NCBI GenBank assembly: GCA_024232835.1
Contig: JAAEPI010000290.1
Location: 1-59,424 of the forward strand
Source: Cytophagales bacterium
GTDB taxonomy: Bacteria; Bacteroidota; Bacteroidia; Cytophagales; Cyclobacteriaceae
Reading direction: 5' to 3'
Length of the DNA stretch: 59,424 bases
Numbering within the stretch: the first letter of the stretch is position 1; each line of letters begins with the position of its first letter. A program made the translations under genes and the position numbers. A model generated the notes under the pieces. The model ran no database searches, was not told the DNA's origin, and worked only from the letters and a program-made list of their open reading frames with translations. Of the stretch, positions 16,671 through 26,251 are shown one piece after another.

Positions 16671-17105
16671 ATGTTCCAAACGATTCTTATTCCTACAGAT
16701 TTTACTCCTGCGGCTTGGAAGGCTATGTATGTTGGTGTGGCCTTAGGGGAATCTCATAAATCCCATTTGACACTACTTCACGTTTATCCCAATTCAGACA
16801 AATTTTCGAAAGAAAAATTAACAAAGGATATATCCGACGAACTAAAGAAGATAAAGGACAATATGGAAAAAATGAGCAAAGAGATAGCCCAGGAAAAGGG
16901 ACTGAAAATTTCTTCAGTAGTTTTATCAGGGAATGTCGAAGAGCAGTTAATTTCTTTTGTCAAAGAGCACCCAACTGATTTAGTCATTATGGGTGTGAAT
17001 AGTAACGGGGATGATAACAACCCAGGCAGTCACACTGTGGAGATCATTCAGCAAAGTTCCGCACCTTTGCTGATCGTTCCAAACAGCTATTCAATTGACG
17101 AATGA
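16671..17105 (+). CDS. Universal stress protein UspA family
   Basis: This is a single Usp domain. The ORF track begins at TTG 16650, but ATG 16671 opens directly with the family start FQTILIPTDFTPAAWKAM. The ATP-binding end GVNSNGDDNNPGSHTVEIIQQSSAPLLIVP departs from the usual GxRGxxG pattern, so nucleotide binding is uncertain. It overlaps the start of the ccoI gene by 11 nt and leads the cbb3 gene run. Usp proteins beside oxidase genes commonly respond to low energy or low oxygen; the exact role is unknown. Confidence 0.85.
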   Translation: MFQTILIPTDFTPAAWKAMYVGVALGESHKSHLTLLHVYPNSDKFSKEKLTKDISDELKKIKDNMEKMSKEIAQEKGLKISSVVLSGNVEEQLISFVKEHPTDLVIMGVNSNGDDNNPGSHTVEIIQQSSAPLLIVPNSYSIDE

Positions 17106-19476
17106 AACCAAAATAGATCAGAAGGTATTGTGTCGTCATTGCGGAGATCCTTGCGATGACGAGTCTATTCATATTGCCGATCATATTTTTTGTTGTTATG
17201 GTTGTCGGGCCGTTTCTGAATTGTTAGACGGGACGAATCTAAGCACCTATTATCAGGAAACTTCCGAACAGAACAAATCTATCTCCGACCTGAAGTCAGA
17301 AAGGAAGTTTGGATTTCTTGCTGACGAAAAGGTTCAGGAGCAGGTTCTTAAATATCATGACGATGAACTTTCAGTGGTTAAGTTTGATCTACCTGGTATT
17401 CATTGCAGTTCGTGCATTTTTTTGTTGGAGCATCTCCCCAAACTTGAGGGTGCCATTATTCGTTCAGAAGTCAATTTCATCCGTAAGGAGATCACGATAA
17501 CTTTTCATCATAAGGAGAAGTCTTTGAAAGACATAGCCATACTTCTAGCCCAGCTTGGCTATCCTCCAGAGATCAACCTGAATTCTTCTGATCAAACAAA
17601 AAGAAGATTATCCAAAAATCAAATTGGGACCAAAATAGCTGTTGCAGGATTTTGCTTTGGCAATGCGATGCTCATGAGCATGCCAGAGTATTTGGATACC
17701 AATTTTTTACTGACTGCTCGATTCAAAGAATTATTTGGATGGATCAGTTTGGGCATGGCCCTCCCAATCGTTTTTTATTCAGGGCGGGACTATTTTGTCA
17801 GTGCTTGGAAGAGCTTAATGTTTGGGAATATTCACATTGATGTACCAGTGGCTTTGGGTATTGCTACTCTTTTCGGAAGGAGTGTTTTTGAGATTCTTAC
17901 CCAGACGGGTGGCGGCTATGTGGATTCATTGGCAGGGCTTGTTTTCTTTCTCCTTATCGGAAAATGGTATCAAAGCAAAACGTACCAGGCTTTGTCCTTC
18001 GAAAGAGATTATAAATCCTATTTCCCTGTTTCGGTCATTTGTCTCAATGAAGGAAAGGAAGGAAATGTTTTGTTGAAGGATTTAAAAGCCGGAGATGTCG
18101 TGATCATACACAATGATGAGCTCATTCCTGCTGATGGTGAAATTGTGGATGGAAATGCTATCATCGACTACAGCTTTGTGACAGGTGAATCAGCACCAGT
18201 TGAAAAGAGCCTAGGTGATCGGGTGTTTGGTGGCGGAAGGCAAAAAGGCAGTCAGCTCACGGTGAGATTAGATCAATCGGTCAACAATAGCGAACTGACG
18301 CAGCTTTGGAATCAAGAGGAAAAGGAAGGTGATGGAAAGAATTTCAAGAGTCTGATTGACCAAATAAGTAAATACTTCACGGCTGCTGTGATATTGATAG
18401 CCATCGGTACAGGAATTTATTGGCAGGTTACCGATCCCTCGATAATTTGGAATTCTGTTACTGCGGTTTTGATTGTGGCATGTCCTTGTGCCCTGGCATT
18501 GACGTTACCCTTTGCTCATGGCCATGCCATGCGTATTTTAGGAGAGAATGGGCTCTATTTGAAAAATGCAGGCGTGATAGAGACTCTATCAAAAGTCAAA
18601 TCTATAATTTTTGATAAAACAGGCACCTTGACATCCAATGAATCCGAGCAGGTGACCTTTGTTGGAGAGGCACTAAATGAAGGTGAGCAGGTTCAGATCG
18701 CGTCAATACTGACAAACTCAGCACACCCGTTGAGCAGATTGGCATTGGAGGCAATTCAAGCTACTGAAAAGAAGCCTGTGAGTGAATATGAAGAAGTGCT
18801 GGGGAAGGGGATGAGGGGCAATATTGATGGCGTTGAGATTAAAGCAGGTTCGGCAGAATGGATTGGAGTGGAAACTGTGGAGGTAATGAATGAATCACGC
18901 GTTTATATTCAGATTGACGCTCAATTTCGTGGATACTTCGCCTGTCAATCGGCATATCGAAAAGGGGCAATGGATATGCTAAATAATGTAAGGAGTCAGT
19001 TTTCTATGCATTTGCTGTCTGGTGATAATGATTCTGAAAGGAAACACCTGGAGCCGTATTTCAAGCACTTATCATTCAACCAGAAACCTATGGACAAAAG
19101 AGCTTATCTGGAAAACATTTACGAACCATCACTGATGATCGGTGATGGCCTCAATGATGCTGGAGCATTACAAGTGGCTGACGTAGGTATAGCCGTTTCT
19201 GAAGATATTCATCGGTTTTCACCTGCATGCGATAGCATTATAAGTTCGAAGAGCTTATCAAAAATTCCGAGTATTATGAATTTTTCTAAAGGCGTGAGAA
19301 CGATCATTATTCTAGCTATGATCATTTCGTTGCTCTACAATGTGGTTGGGCTTTCGTTTGCAATGGCGGGTCAGTTAACGCCGTTGGTCTCAGCTATACT
19401 CATGCCAATCAGTTCCATTTCAGTTGTGGGGTTTGTAACGTTGATGGTTGCTTGGAGGGGGCGATTGCTAAGATAA
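17095..19476 (+). CDS. ccoI: CcoI/FixI copper-transporting P-type ATPase for cbb3 oxidase
   Basis: The 793-residue heavy-metal P-type ATPase supplies copper for the cbb3 oxidase. The N-terminal segment is Cys-rich (CRHCGDPC, CCYGC), as in the CcoI subgroup, and is followed by an HMA metal-binding fold with GIHCSSC. Membrane helices surround the CPC transport motif (IVACPCALAL). The catalytic phosphorylation site is DKTGTLT, the HP motif is SAHPLSRLAL and the hinge is GDGLNDAGAL. The start is TTG at 17095, since the nearby ATG at 17102 is out of frame; it overlaps uspA by 11 nt. The gene is intact. Confidence 0.93.
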   Translation: MTNETKIDQKVLCRHCGDPCDDESIHIADHIFCCYGCRAVSELLDGTNLSTYYQETSEQNKSISDLKSERKFGFLADEKVQEQVLKYHDDELSVVKFDLPGIHCSSCIFLLEHLPKLEGAIIRSEVNFIRKEITITFHHKEKSLKDIAILLAQLGYPPEINLNSSDQTKRRLSKNQIGTKIAVAGFCFGNAMLMSMPEYLDTNFLLTARFKELFGWISLGMALPIVFYSGRDYFVSAWKSLMFGNIHIDVPVALGIATLFGRSVFEILTQTGGGYVDSLAGLVFFLLIGKWYQSKTYQALSFERDYKSYFPVSVICLNEGKEGNVLLKDLKAGDVVIIHNDELIPADGEIVDGNAIIDYSFVTGESAPVEKSLGDRVFGGGRQKGSQLTVRLDQSVNNSELTQLWNQEEKEGDGKNFKSLIDQISKYFTAAVILIAIGTGIYWQVTDPSIIWNSVTAVLIVACPCALALTLPFAHGHAMRILGENGLYLKNAGVIETLSKVKSIIFDKTGTLTSNESEQVTFVGEALNEGEQVQIASILTNSAHPLSRLALEAIQATEKKPVSEYEEVLGKGMRGNIDGVEIKAGSAEWIGVETVEVMNESRVYIQIDAQFRGYFACQSAYRKGAMDMLNNVRSQFSMHLLSGDNDSERKHLEPYFKHLSFNQKPMDKRAYLENIYEPSLMIGDGLNDAGALQVADVGIAVSEDIHRFSPACDSIISSKSLSKIPSIMNFSKGVRTIIILAMIISLLYNVVGLSFAMAGQLTPLVSAILMPISSISVVGFVTLMVAWRGRLLR

Positions 19477-19560
19477 TTTAGGCAATATTTTTTTGGCATC
19501 ATCATTCTTCAATAAATCAGATAATAAAATGATAAAAATTATCCATATTTCTGTTAATTC

Positions 19561-19593
19561 TTTGGGTCGTTTTAGCACTACAAGCTAATTTTG
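19561..19593 (+). promoter_or_regulatory. Candidate Bacteroidota promoter for the ccoS-ccoNOQP genes
   Basis: TTTG at 19561-19564 and TAATTTTG at 19586-19593 match the -33 TTTG and -7 TAnnTTTG elements with a 21-nt spacer. The predicted start is about 5-8 nt downstream, giving a very short leader before the ccoS ATG at 19606. Confidence 0.5.
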
Positions 19594-19605
19594 CGCCAAA
19601 TTATT

Positions 19606-19803
19606 ATGAGTGTAATAATTCTACTTATTGGATGCAGCCTTGCAGTTGCGTTGCTTTTTTTAGGAGCCTATTTGTGGGCAGCTAGATCAGGACAGTACGA
19701 TGATGATTATACTCCTTCAATTCGCATGTTATTTGATGACGAGCTAAACCAAGATTCATGTCAGACACCACCCAAAACCAGTCGGAAGGAAAGACCAGCG
19801 TAG
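19606..19803 (+). CDS. ccoS: CcoS, cbb3 oxidase assembly protein
   Basis: The 65-residue single-span membrane protein begins MSVIILLIGCSLAVALLFL and continues WAARSGQYDDDYTPSIRMLFDDE, the standard CcoS pattern. CcoS is needed for incorporating heme and copper into CcoN. The ORF-track TTG start at 19591 lies within the candidate -7 promoter element, so ATG 19606 is preferred. Its C-terminal 46 nt overlap the ccoNO start, indicating coupled translation. Confidence 0.9.
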   Translation: MSVIILLIGCSLAVALLFLGAYLWAARSGQYDDDYTPSIRMLFDDELNQDSCQTPPKTSRKERPA

Positions 19804-21917
19804 ATACCTTTTATTACGACAATCAGATTGTCCGGATGTTCCTTATTGCCTGTGTTATTTTCGGCATTGTTGGAATGACGGTCGGATTGTTGGTCGCTTT
19901 TCAGCTTGTTCTACCTGAAGCAAACTTCGGATTGCAATACACCACTTTTGGTAGAGTGCGTCCGCTTCATACGAATGCGGTCATTTTTGCCTTTGTGGGA
20001 AATGGAATTTTCGCAGGAGTGTACTACTCTATGCAACGATTGCTCAAAACTAGAATGTTCAGTGACCTATTAGGTCGAATTCATTTCTGGGGATGGCAAT
20101 TAATCATTCTGGCAGCAGCTATCTCGCTTCCTTTAGGACTGACAACCGGTAAAGAATACGCAGAACTCGAATGGCCGATTGATATTGCGATAGCCCTGAT
20201 ATGGGTTGTATTTGGTATCAACATGCTTGGTACATTGATTAAGCGACGCGAACGTCATATTTATGTTGCCATTTGGTTTTATCTAGCCACTTTCGTTACA
20301 GTTGCGTTGCTTCACATTGTTAACTCTATTGAGTTACCGATTAGCTTGATGAAAAGCTACTCTTGGTATGCTGGCGTGCAGGACGCACTTGTACAATGGT
20401 GGTACGGACACAATGCAGTGGCATTCTTCCTTACGACTCCCTATCTCGGCTTGATGTACTATTTCGTACCCAAGGCCGCTAACCGACCTGTTTATTCTTA
20501 TCGACTTTCAATTGTCCATTTTTGGGCATTGATATTTATTTATATCTGGGCAGGCCCTCATCACTTGCTATATACTTCTTTACCAGATTGGGCTCAGTCA
20601 CTCGGAGTTGTTTTCTCTATTATGCTGATTGCTCCATCTTGGGGAGGAATGTTAAATGGCCTCCTTACACTTCGTGGAGCTTGGGATCGAGTTCGAGAAG
20701 ACCCAGTGCTTAAGTTCATGGTTGTAGCCACTACATGTTACGGTATGTCAACTTTTGAAGGTCCAATGATGTCCTTGAAAAGTGTGAATGCTATTGCCCA
20801 TTTTACTGATTGGATTGTTGCACACGTGCACGTTGGAGCACTTGGTTGGAATGGTTTCATAACATTTGGAATGTTATATTACTTAATTCCGAAGATGTAT
20901 GGAACCAAGATATTCTCACTCAAATTGGCTAATACGCATTTCTGGTTAGGAACACTCGGAATCATATTCTATGCACTCCCATTGTACTGGGCAGGGTTCA
21001 CTCAGAGTTTGATGTGGAAGCAATTTAATCCTGAGGGGACATTGGTTTATTTCAATTTTTTGGAAACGGTGACTCAAATACTACCCATGTACTGGATGAG
21101 AGCATTTGGAGGCACTATCTATCTCATTGGTGCCATTGTTATGGTGTATAACCTGATAAAAACTGCAAAAGCTGGAACCTTCTTAAAAAATAGTCAAGCT
21201 GAGGCAGCTCCTTTGGAGAAAGGGTTTACAACTCCCAAAGGCGAGCATTGGCATAGACGAATTTTTGAAGCTAAGCCACTTAGACTTACACTTTTTGCTC
21301 TGGTTGCTGTGGCCATTGGCGGTATTGTTGAGTTTGTGCCTGTATTCCTTGTCAAGGAGAATATACCAACAATATCAAGCGTACAACCATATACCCCACT
21401 TGAATTACATGGGCGAGATATTTATGTTAGAGAGGGTTGTCACAACTGTCATTCACAAATGATTAGACCTTTTAGGTCCGAAACTGAGAGATATGGTGAA
21501 TATTCCAAGGCTGGAGAATTTGTTTATGATCATCCATTCCAATGGGGTTCTAAGCGAACAGGTCCTGATTTGCATCGTATAGGTGCAAAGTATCCAGATA
21601 GTTGGCACTTCTACCATATGCTGGATCCAACTAGTATGTCGCCGGGATCAATTATGCCACCATATCCATGGATTTATGATCAGGACTGGGACAAAGAAAG
21701 CACTGAAGTAAAAATACGAGCCATGCAAACGTTGGGCGTTCCTTATCCAGAAGGATACGACCAGCAGGCTTTAGCTGACGCTGAAAAGCAAGCTCAGGAA
21801 ATTTCGGACAGATTGAAGCAACAAGATCAAATTGATATGGCCAAGGATGCAGAGATCATTGCTCTAATTGCTTATTTGCAACGAATGGGAACTGATATTA
21901 ATTCAAATCGAGACTGA
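19758..21917 (+). CDS. ccoNO: Fused cbb3 cytochrome oxidase subunits I and II (CcoNO)
   Basis: Residues ~1-480 are CcoN, the heme b/b3-CuB catalytic subunit with about 12 helices and His motifs VRPLHTNAV, WWYGHNAVAFF, AGPHHLLYTSLP and VAHVHVGALGWNG. Residues ~510-719 are CcoO, with one helix and one c-type heme motif, EGCHNCHSQMIRPF, and a later Met-rich loop (PTSMSPGSIMPPYPW). The N-O fusion is common in Bacteroidota. The complex reduces O2 with high affinity and pumps protons. It is intact and followed one base later by ccoQ. Confidence 0.95.
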   Translation: MSDTTQNQSEGKTSVDTFYYDNQIVRMFLIACVIFGIVGMTVGLLVAFQLVLPEANFGLQYTTFGRVRPLHTNAVIFAFVGNGIFAGVYYSMQRLLKTRMFSDLLGRIHFWGWQLIILAAAISLPLGLTTGKEYAELEWPIDIAIALIWVVFGINMLGTLIKRRERHIYVAIWFYLATFVTVALLHIVNSIELPISLMKSYSWYAGVQDALVQWWYGHNAVAFFLTTPYLGLMYYFVPKAANRPVYSYRLSIVHFWALIFIYIWAGPHHLLYTSLPDWAQSLGVVFSIMLIAPSWGGMLNGLLTLRGAWDRVREDPVLKFMVVATTCYGMSTFEGPMMSLKSVNAIAHFTDWIVAHVHVGALGWNGFITFGMLYYLIPKMYGTKIFSLKLANTHFWLGTLGIIFYALPLYWAGFTQSLMWKQFNPEGTLVYFNFLETVTQILPMYWMRAFGGTIYLIGAIVMVYNLIKTAKAGTFLKNSQAEAAPLEKGFTTPKGEHWHRRIFEAKPLRLTLFALVAVAIGGIVEFVPVFLVKENIPTISSVQPYTPLELHGRDIYVREGCHNCHSQMIRPFRSETERYGEYSKAGEFVYDHPFQWGSKRTGPDLHRIGAKYPDSWHFYHMLDPTSMSPGSIMPPYPWIYDQDWDKESTEVKIRAMQTLGVPYPEGYDQQALADAEKQAQEISDRLKQQDQIDMAKDAEIIALIAYLQRMGTDINSNRD

Positions 21918-21918
21918 T

Positions 21919-22107
21919 ATGAAGCTAATTAAACATCACTTGGAAACGATCACGGGTATTGAAATATACCCGCTCATCTCATTCGTCATATTCTTTCTTT
22001 TCTTCACAGGGCTTTTTATTTATGTCTATCGAATGGACAAGTCTAAAATTAAAGAAATCACCAATATTCCACTAGATTCTAAAGAAACAGAAGATGAAAA
22101 TAATTAA
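21919..22107 (+). CDS. ccoQ: CcoQ-like small cbb3 oxidase subunit
   Basis: The 62-residue protein has one membrane helix (IYPLISFVIFFLFFTGLFIYVYRMDK) and an acidic tail. The ORF track extends upstream into ccoNO, but ATG 21919, just after the ccoNO stop, is the sensible start. Position between ccoNO and ccoP plus the YRMDK end of the helix fit CcoQ, which stabilises the complex. It overlaps ccoP by 14 nt. Sequence alone would not prove the name. Confidence 0.75.
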   Translation: MKLIKHHLETITGIEIYPLISFVIFFLFFTGLFIYVYRMDKSKIKEITNIPLDSKETEDENN

Positions 22108-23023
22108 ACAACTATTCATTTTTATTGGGATACTAATGCTTCCTGCATTGTCTCAGGCTCAAGATGCTAGTCAAAGTTATAAAGTCGAAATGGTTATTAC
22201 CCTGATCATCATTATTTGTGCAGTTGCTTTGCTGATACTTTTTGTTGCACGGAGGGGTAAGCGATCAGTAATGAATGCAAATGATGGAGCTGAGCAAGAT
22301 ACGGGATTCCTTTCAGCACGATCAGGTGAAGAGCACATGGGATTCTGGGGTCGATTGTGGAGCCACATGAACTATTCGGGATCCATTCAAGATGAGGTAT
22401 CTGTTGCGACTGAGCATGAATACGATGGTATCCGTGAGCTTGATAATAAACTTCCACCTTGGTGGCTTTATGGGTTTTATTTTACTATTATTTTCGGGAT
22501 AATTTATTGGATCCGATTTGAGGTATCAGAATCAGGACCTAGTCAGGAAGAAGAATATAAGGCAGAAATGGCCAAAGCTGACGCAGACGTTCAAACATAC
22601 TTAGCATCATTAGGAAATTTGGTAGATGAAACTAATGTAGAATTGGCAACCGATCAGGCTGATTTGGATGCCGGACAAGCTATCTATGAAAAAAATTGTG
22701 CAGTATGCCATGTAGTAGATGGTGGTGGTAGTGTTGGACCGAATTTTACAGATAAGTTTTGGTTAAACGGAGGAGACATTAAATCGATTTTTTCAACTAT
22801 AAAATATGGAGTTCCTGCAAAAGGGATGATTCCTTGGGAGAGTCAACTTTCAGCCGAGCAAATCAAACAAGTTTCTAGCTACATATACAACTTGGAGGGC
22901 ACCACGCCAGCTAACCCCAAGGAGCCCCAAGGCGAATTGTTCGAGAGGTCTGGGAGTGCTGCAGAAGGAGATGCTTCCGAGGAGAGTACAACAGAAGAGA
23001 GAGCCAAGGAGGAAGCTTCCTGA
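22094..23023 (+). CDS. ccoP: CcoP, cbb3 oxidase cytochrome c subunit, monoheme type
   Basis: The 309-residue protein has a signal-like first helix (ending LSQAQ), a second helix, the CcoP N-terminal motif EYDGIRELDNKLPPWWLYGFY, and a third helix. One cytochrome c domain at ~200-275 has the motif CAVCH and Met in GMIPWE. Classical proteobacterial CcoP has two hemes; only one CxxCH is present here. The C-terminal tail is Glu/Ser-rich. It delivers electrons to CcoO and CcoN. It is followed 9 nt later by ccoG. Confidence 0.92.
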   Translation: MKIIKQLFIFIGILMLPALSQAQDASQSYKVEMVITLIIIICAVALLILFVARRGKRSVMNANDGAEQDTGFLSARSGEEHMGFWGRLWSHMNYSGSIQDEVSVATEHEYDGIRELDNKLPPWWLYGFYFTIIFGIIYWIRFEVSESGPSQEEEYKAEMAKADADVQTYLASLGNLVDETNVELATDQADLDAGQAIYEKNCAVCHVVDGGGSVGPNFTDKFWLNGGDIKSIFSTIKYGVPAKGMIPWESQLSAEQIKQVSSYIYNLEGTTPANPKEPQGELFERSGSAAEGDASEESTTEERAKEEAS

Positions 23024-23032
23024 TTTTAAAGT

Positions 23033-24469
23033 ATGGTAGAGGAGCTAAAGGATGTATATGAGGAGCAGAATGACGCGGAGAACACCTTTAGAGACAGCTT
23101 AGCTACAGTAGATGAAGAGGGTAAGCGAATATGGCTATATCCAAAGAAGCCTAAGGGGAGGTTTACCAATTGGCGAAATGTTGTCAATTCCATTTTATTA
23201 ATCATTTTAATAGGTAGTCCGTTTGTCACGGTTGGTGGGCAGCCTCTAATGCTGTTTGATATCTTTGAAAGAAAGTTCATCCTATTCGGTCAAATATTCT
23301 GGCCTCAGGATTTCCATCTTTTTGTTATTGCAATGACCGTTCTGGTACTATTTATTGTCCTGTTCACGGTCGTCTATGGGCGTATATTTTGTGGTTGGAT
23401 ATGTCCACAAACGATTTTTATGGAAGGTGTATTCAGAAAAATCGAATACTGGATCGAAGGGGATTACGTGGCTCAAAAGAAACTAGATAAACAACCCTGG
23501 AATTCTGGAAAGATCCTAAAGAAATCAGGTAAACAATTTCTCTTTATAGTTGTGAGTACGGTCATTATGCATACGTTCATGGCCTACCTGATTGGGGTTG
23601 AAAGTACTTGGGAAATAATAGTCTCCGGCCCGGCAACAAATCCCGGTGGATTCGTAGGGGTAGTGGTTGTAACTGGCCTATTCTACGGTGTTTTCAGCAT
23701 AATGCGTGAGCAGGTTTGCACAACCATTTGTCCATACGGACGCTTGCAGGGTGTGCTACTAGATCGTAATTCTGTGATTGTGGGGTATGATCATATACGA
23801 GGGGAGTCACGTAGCAAATTTCGAAAAGATGAGGATAGAAAAGTAGCTGGTAAAGGTGACTGCATTGACTGTAAACAGTGCGTGTACGTGTGCCCTACTG
23901 GAATTGATATTCGGAATGGCACCCAACTTGAATGCGTGAATTGCACGGCTTGTATAGACGCCTGTGATTCTATCATGGATAGAATTGATAAACCGAGAGG
24001 TTTGGTTCGCTATGCGTCTGAGGCCAATATTGCTGACAACAAGTCTTTTGAATTTACGGCACGTATAAAAGCATATTCGGTTCTTCTCGTTTTATTGATT
24101 GTGGCCTTGGTGAGCCTATTAATTATCAGATCTGATTTTGAAACAACCATTCTTCGACAGCCGGGAATGACTTTCCAAAAGCGTGATGATGGAAGAGTCA
24201 GCAACTTGTATCAGATGAAGATGGTAAATAAAACATCTTTGACAATGAATGTACGTTTTGAGCTATTGAGGCCAGCAGGAGAACTACAAATGGTGAAAAG
24301 TGATGATATCTTGCTTGAAGAGCAAGGAATTGCCGAGGGAGCATTTTTTGTGATTATAGATCCGAAAGATCTGGATGGAATGAGTAGTAAAATCGAAATA
24401 GGGGTCTTTTCAGGAGAAGAACAAATTGAGACGGTCAAGACTAAATTCCTTGGCCCCATGAGTCGATGA
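23033..24469 (+). CDS. ccoG: CcoG/FixG, membrane ferredoxin for cbb3 biogenesis
   Basis: The 478-residue protein has about five helices and two ferredoxin-type Cys motifs, CIDCKQCVYVCPTGIDIRNG and CVNCTACIDACD, after CGWICPQTIFMEG and CTTICPYGRLQG. CcoG is thought to reduce Cu(II) to Cu(I) for oxidase assembly. The C-terminal region from ~residue 370 is the periplasmic beta-type FixG_C domain. Length and motif set are standard. Confidence 0.93.
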   Translation: MVEELKDVYEEQNDAENTFRDSLATVDEEGKRIWLYPKKPKGRFTNWRNVVNSILLIILIGSPFVTVGGQPLMLFDIFERKFILFGQIFWPQDFHLFVIAMTVLVLFIVLFTVVYGRIFCGWICPQTIFMEGVFRKIEYWIEGDYVAQKKLDKQPWNSGKILKKSGKQFLFIVVSTVIMHTFMAYLIGVESTWEIIVSGPATNPGGFVGVVVVTGLFYGVFSIMREQVCTTICPYGRLQGVLLDRNSVIVGYDHIRGESRSKFRKDEDRKVAGKGDCIDCKQCVYVCPTGIDIRNGTQLECVNCTACIDACDSIMDRIDKPRGLVRYASEANIADNKSFEFTARIKAYSVLLVLLIVALVSLLIIRSDFETTILRQPGMTFQKRDDGRVSNLYQMKMVNKTSLTMNVRFELLRPAGELQMVKSDDILLEEQGIAEGAFFVIIDPKDLDGMSSKIEIGVFSGEEQIETVKTKFLGPMSR

Positions 24470-24573
24470 ATTTGAATATGTGTTCATTAATTGGAGATCG
24501 AAATATGCAGGTGTCATCCTGAGGTTCTAGAAGGGTGTACTCAAAAACAGCTAAAAACTTGTAACTTAAAGAG

Positions 24574-25008
24574 ATGAATTGGGGAGTTAAAATAACTATT
24601 GCCTTTGTCCTATTTGCCGGATTCATTCTGTACATGGTCGCACGCTCTTTTCAGCACGAAATTAATCTTGTGTCTGATTCGTATTATTCAGAGGAGATCA
24701 ATTTTCAAGATCGTATTGATCAAAAAGCAAACCTAAAAGCGATTGGGGAAGAAGTGAAGGTTTCAATAATAAGCAAGGATATTGTACTATTGGAATTTCC
24801 AGAAGATCATGAGTCAGCGAATGGTGAGATCCATTTTTATCATGTATCTCATCAATTATTTGACAAGAAATTTCCAATACAACTTGATTCAATTGGTCAA
24901 CAGCGCATGAACACTGAAAAGTTGGCGGCTGGTCGCTATCGTGTCAAGTTGAGCTGGGAGGTAGGAAAAGAAGGGTACTTTCAAGAATCAGAAATTTTCA
25001 TCAAATGA
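24574..25008 (+). CDS. ccoH: FixH/CcoH family cbb3 accessory protein
   Basis: The 144-residue protein has an N-terminal anchor (ITIAFVLFAGFILYMVA) and a periplasmic domain with the FixH hallmark LVSDSYYSEEINFQDRIDQ. It ends in a strand-rich region (GRYRVKLSWEV). FixH/CcoH stabilises the oxidase during assembly. It overlaps the next membrane gene by 4 nt (ATGA), so the two are coupled. Confidence 0.88.
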   Translation: MNWGVKITIAFVLFAGFILYMVARSFQHEINLVSDSYYSEEINFQDRIDQKANLKAIGEEVKVSIISKDIVLLEFPEDHESANGEIHFYHVSHQLFDKKFPIQLDSIGQQRMNTEKLAAGRYRVKLSWEVGKEGYFQESEIFIK

Positions 25009-25679
25009 TTTCAGCTTTTATTATAGGTCTAGCAGGGAGTCTCCATTGTGTGGGGATGTGCGGTCCGCTCATGATAAGCTTGAAGTCCAATCAATCCAGG
25101 CAATCTTTCGTCATCTATCATGTAGGTAGGTTGATGGTGTATTCAATACTTGGACTTGCATTCGGGATCATCGGACAGGGGTTGGTTCTGTTAGAAGCAC
25201 AACGAGTACTTGCAATTACAAGTGGCCTGGTATTAATACTATTGTATGCTGTTCCTACTAGTCGAAAATGGGTTGAAAAAAAGTACTACGAATCCCATTT
25301 TTTTATTGGAGTTCGTAAGCGAATGAACGCTTATTTCACAACGGGCGGGAAGTGGTTTGTTGCTGGCGCACTAAACGGATTAATACCATGTGGTCTTATA
25401 TATTTAGCTGTTGCAGGTTCTTTGATTGTGGCGGATCCAATGCAGGGAGCGATATTTATGCTTCTTTTTGGACTCGGGACACTTCCAGCACTAGCGCTTG
25501 TTGGTTTCTTTGAGACGCTTGTACTCACAGGCCTTAAAAACAGATTCTCAGGTGTATTCTCTGGAATAGCCATTATTGCTGGTTGTATATTAGTTTTCAG
25601 AGGGTTGTCAGATTATCCATCAATAAATGAGTTTATGATAATGAGTGTGAATCGGATGATTACCATTTGTGGAATGTGA
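25005..25679 (+). CDS. DsbD_2 / SafE-like membrane protein of the cbb3 locus
   Basis: The 224-residue protein has about six helices. The first carries GLAGSLHCVGMCGPLM, the typical opening of the sulfite exporter TauE/SafE-DsbD_2 group found in cbb3 loci, and a mid-protein GALNGLIPCGLIYLAVAG repeats the Cys-Pro pattern. The paired Cys/Met in helices suggest copper or thiol handling during oxidase maturation. It is the last gene of the run, 4 nt overlapping ccoH. Specific transport substrate unknown. Confidence 0.83.
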   Translation: MISAFIIGLAGSLHCVGMCGPLMISLKSNQSRQSFVIYHVGRLMVYSILGLAFGIIGQGLVLLEAQRVLAITSGLVLILLYAVPTSRKWVEKKYYESHFFIGVRKRMNAYFTTGGKWFVAGALNGLIPCGLIYLAVAGSLIVADPMQGAIFMLLFGLGTLPALALVGFFETLVLTGLKNRFSGVFSGIAIIAGCILVFRGLSDYPSINEFMIMSVNRMITICGM

Positions 25680-25750
25680 AAACAGGGGTTGAGCCTTCTA
25701 TCCCGACCCCAGTTACCAGTGAATTGACTGTTAATCCGCAACTCTACCTA

Positions 25751-26236
25751 CTACGACCTAACCTCGAAATATTCGAAAAAGAGCATCAATGATTTGCTTA
25801 GTGCTGCATTATTTTCTTTTATCTTATCTATATCCTGACCATTTTTAATAGCATCTACATTATCCAGCATCGGTACCAATACAATATGTAACTGATCATG
25901 ATCCTCACCCTGCATACTGCACTGACTAATAATGTCTTTATTTATGTTGGACAGTGTCTCACCAAGAGAATTATAGTCGGTGATTGTTGGTGAATCCTTT
26001 TCACCAAAATCTGTAAGGGCGGTTTTTAGCCTTTCCATACCCGAGTAAGTTGATTCATCCGAATTCCACTTGACCCCATTGTTGAGGGTTAAATTGACTT
26101 CAGAATTTTCATGTGAACTATGGTTGTTCGCTTCCTCTGAAGTTGTGTTCTCACTGTGTTTTTGTTCTTGTAAGTTTCCACAGGAAAAGGTAATTCCAAG
26201 TGCGACTACAGATGCTGTTATTATTGTAGTTTTTAT
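25751..26236 (-). CDS. Small lipoprotein with an apparent ATA start codon
   Basis: The ORF track lists only 95 residues from an internal ATG (26038), but the frame stays open upstream. A lipoprotein signal peptide reads KTTIITASVVALGITFSCG, directly preceded by ATA (26234-26236) where ATG is expected; an in-frame TGA lies two codons further up. From ATA the product is 161 residues with a polar linker rich in Glu, Asn and His, then a conserved-looking segment NNGVKWNSDES and SQCSMQGEDHDQLH that could bind metal. I do not recognise a named family. It follows the beta-barrel gene by 15 nt and ends the export operon. Either a near-cognate start is used or the gene is weakened. Confidence 0.6.
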   Translation of the reverse strand: MKTTIITASVVALGITFSCGNLQEQKHSENTTSEEANNHSSHENSEVNLTLNNGVKWNSDESTYSGMERLKTALTDFGEKDSPTITDYNSLGETLSNINKDIISQCSMQGEDHDQLHIVLVPMLDNVDAIKNGQDIDKIKENNAALSKSLMLFFEYFEVRS

Positions 26237-26251
26237 TTTTCAAATGTAGGG

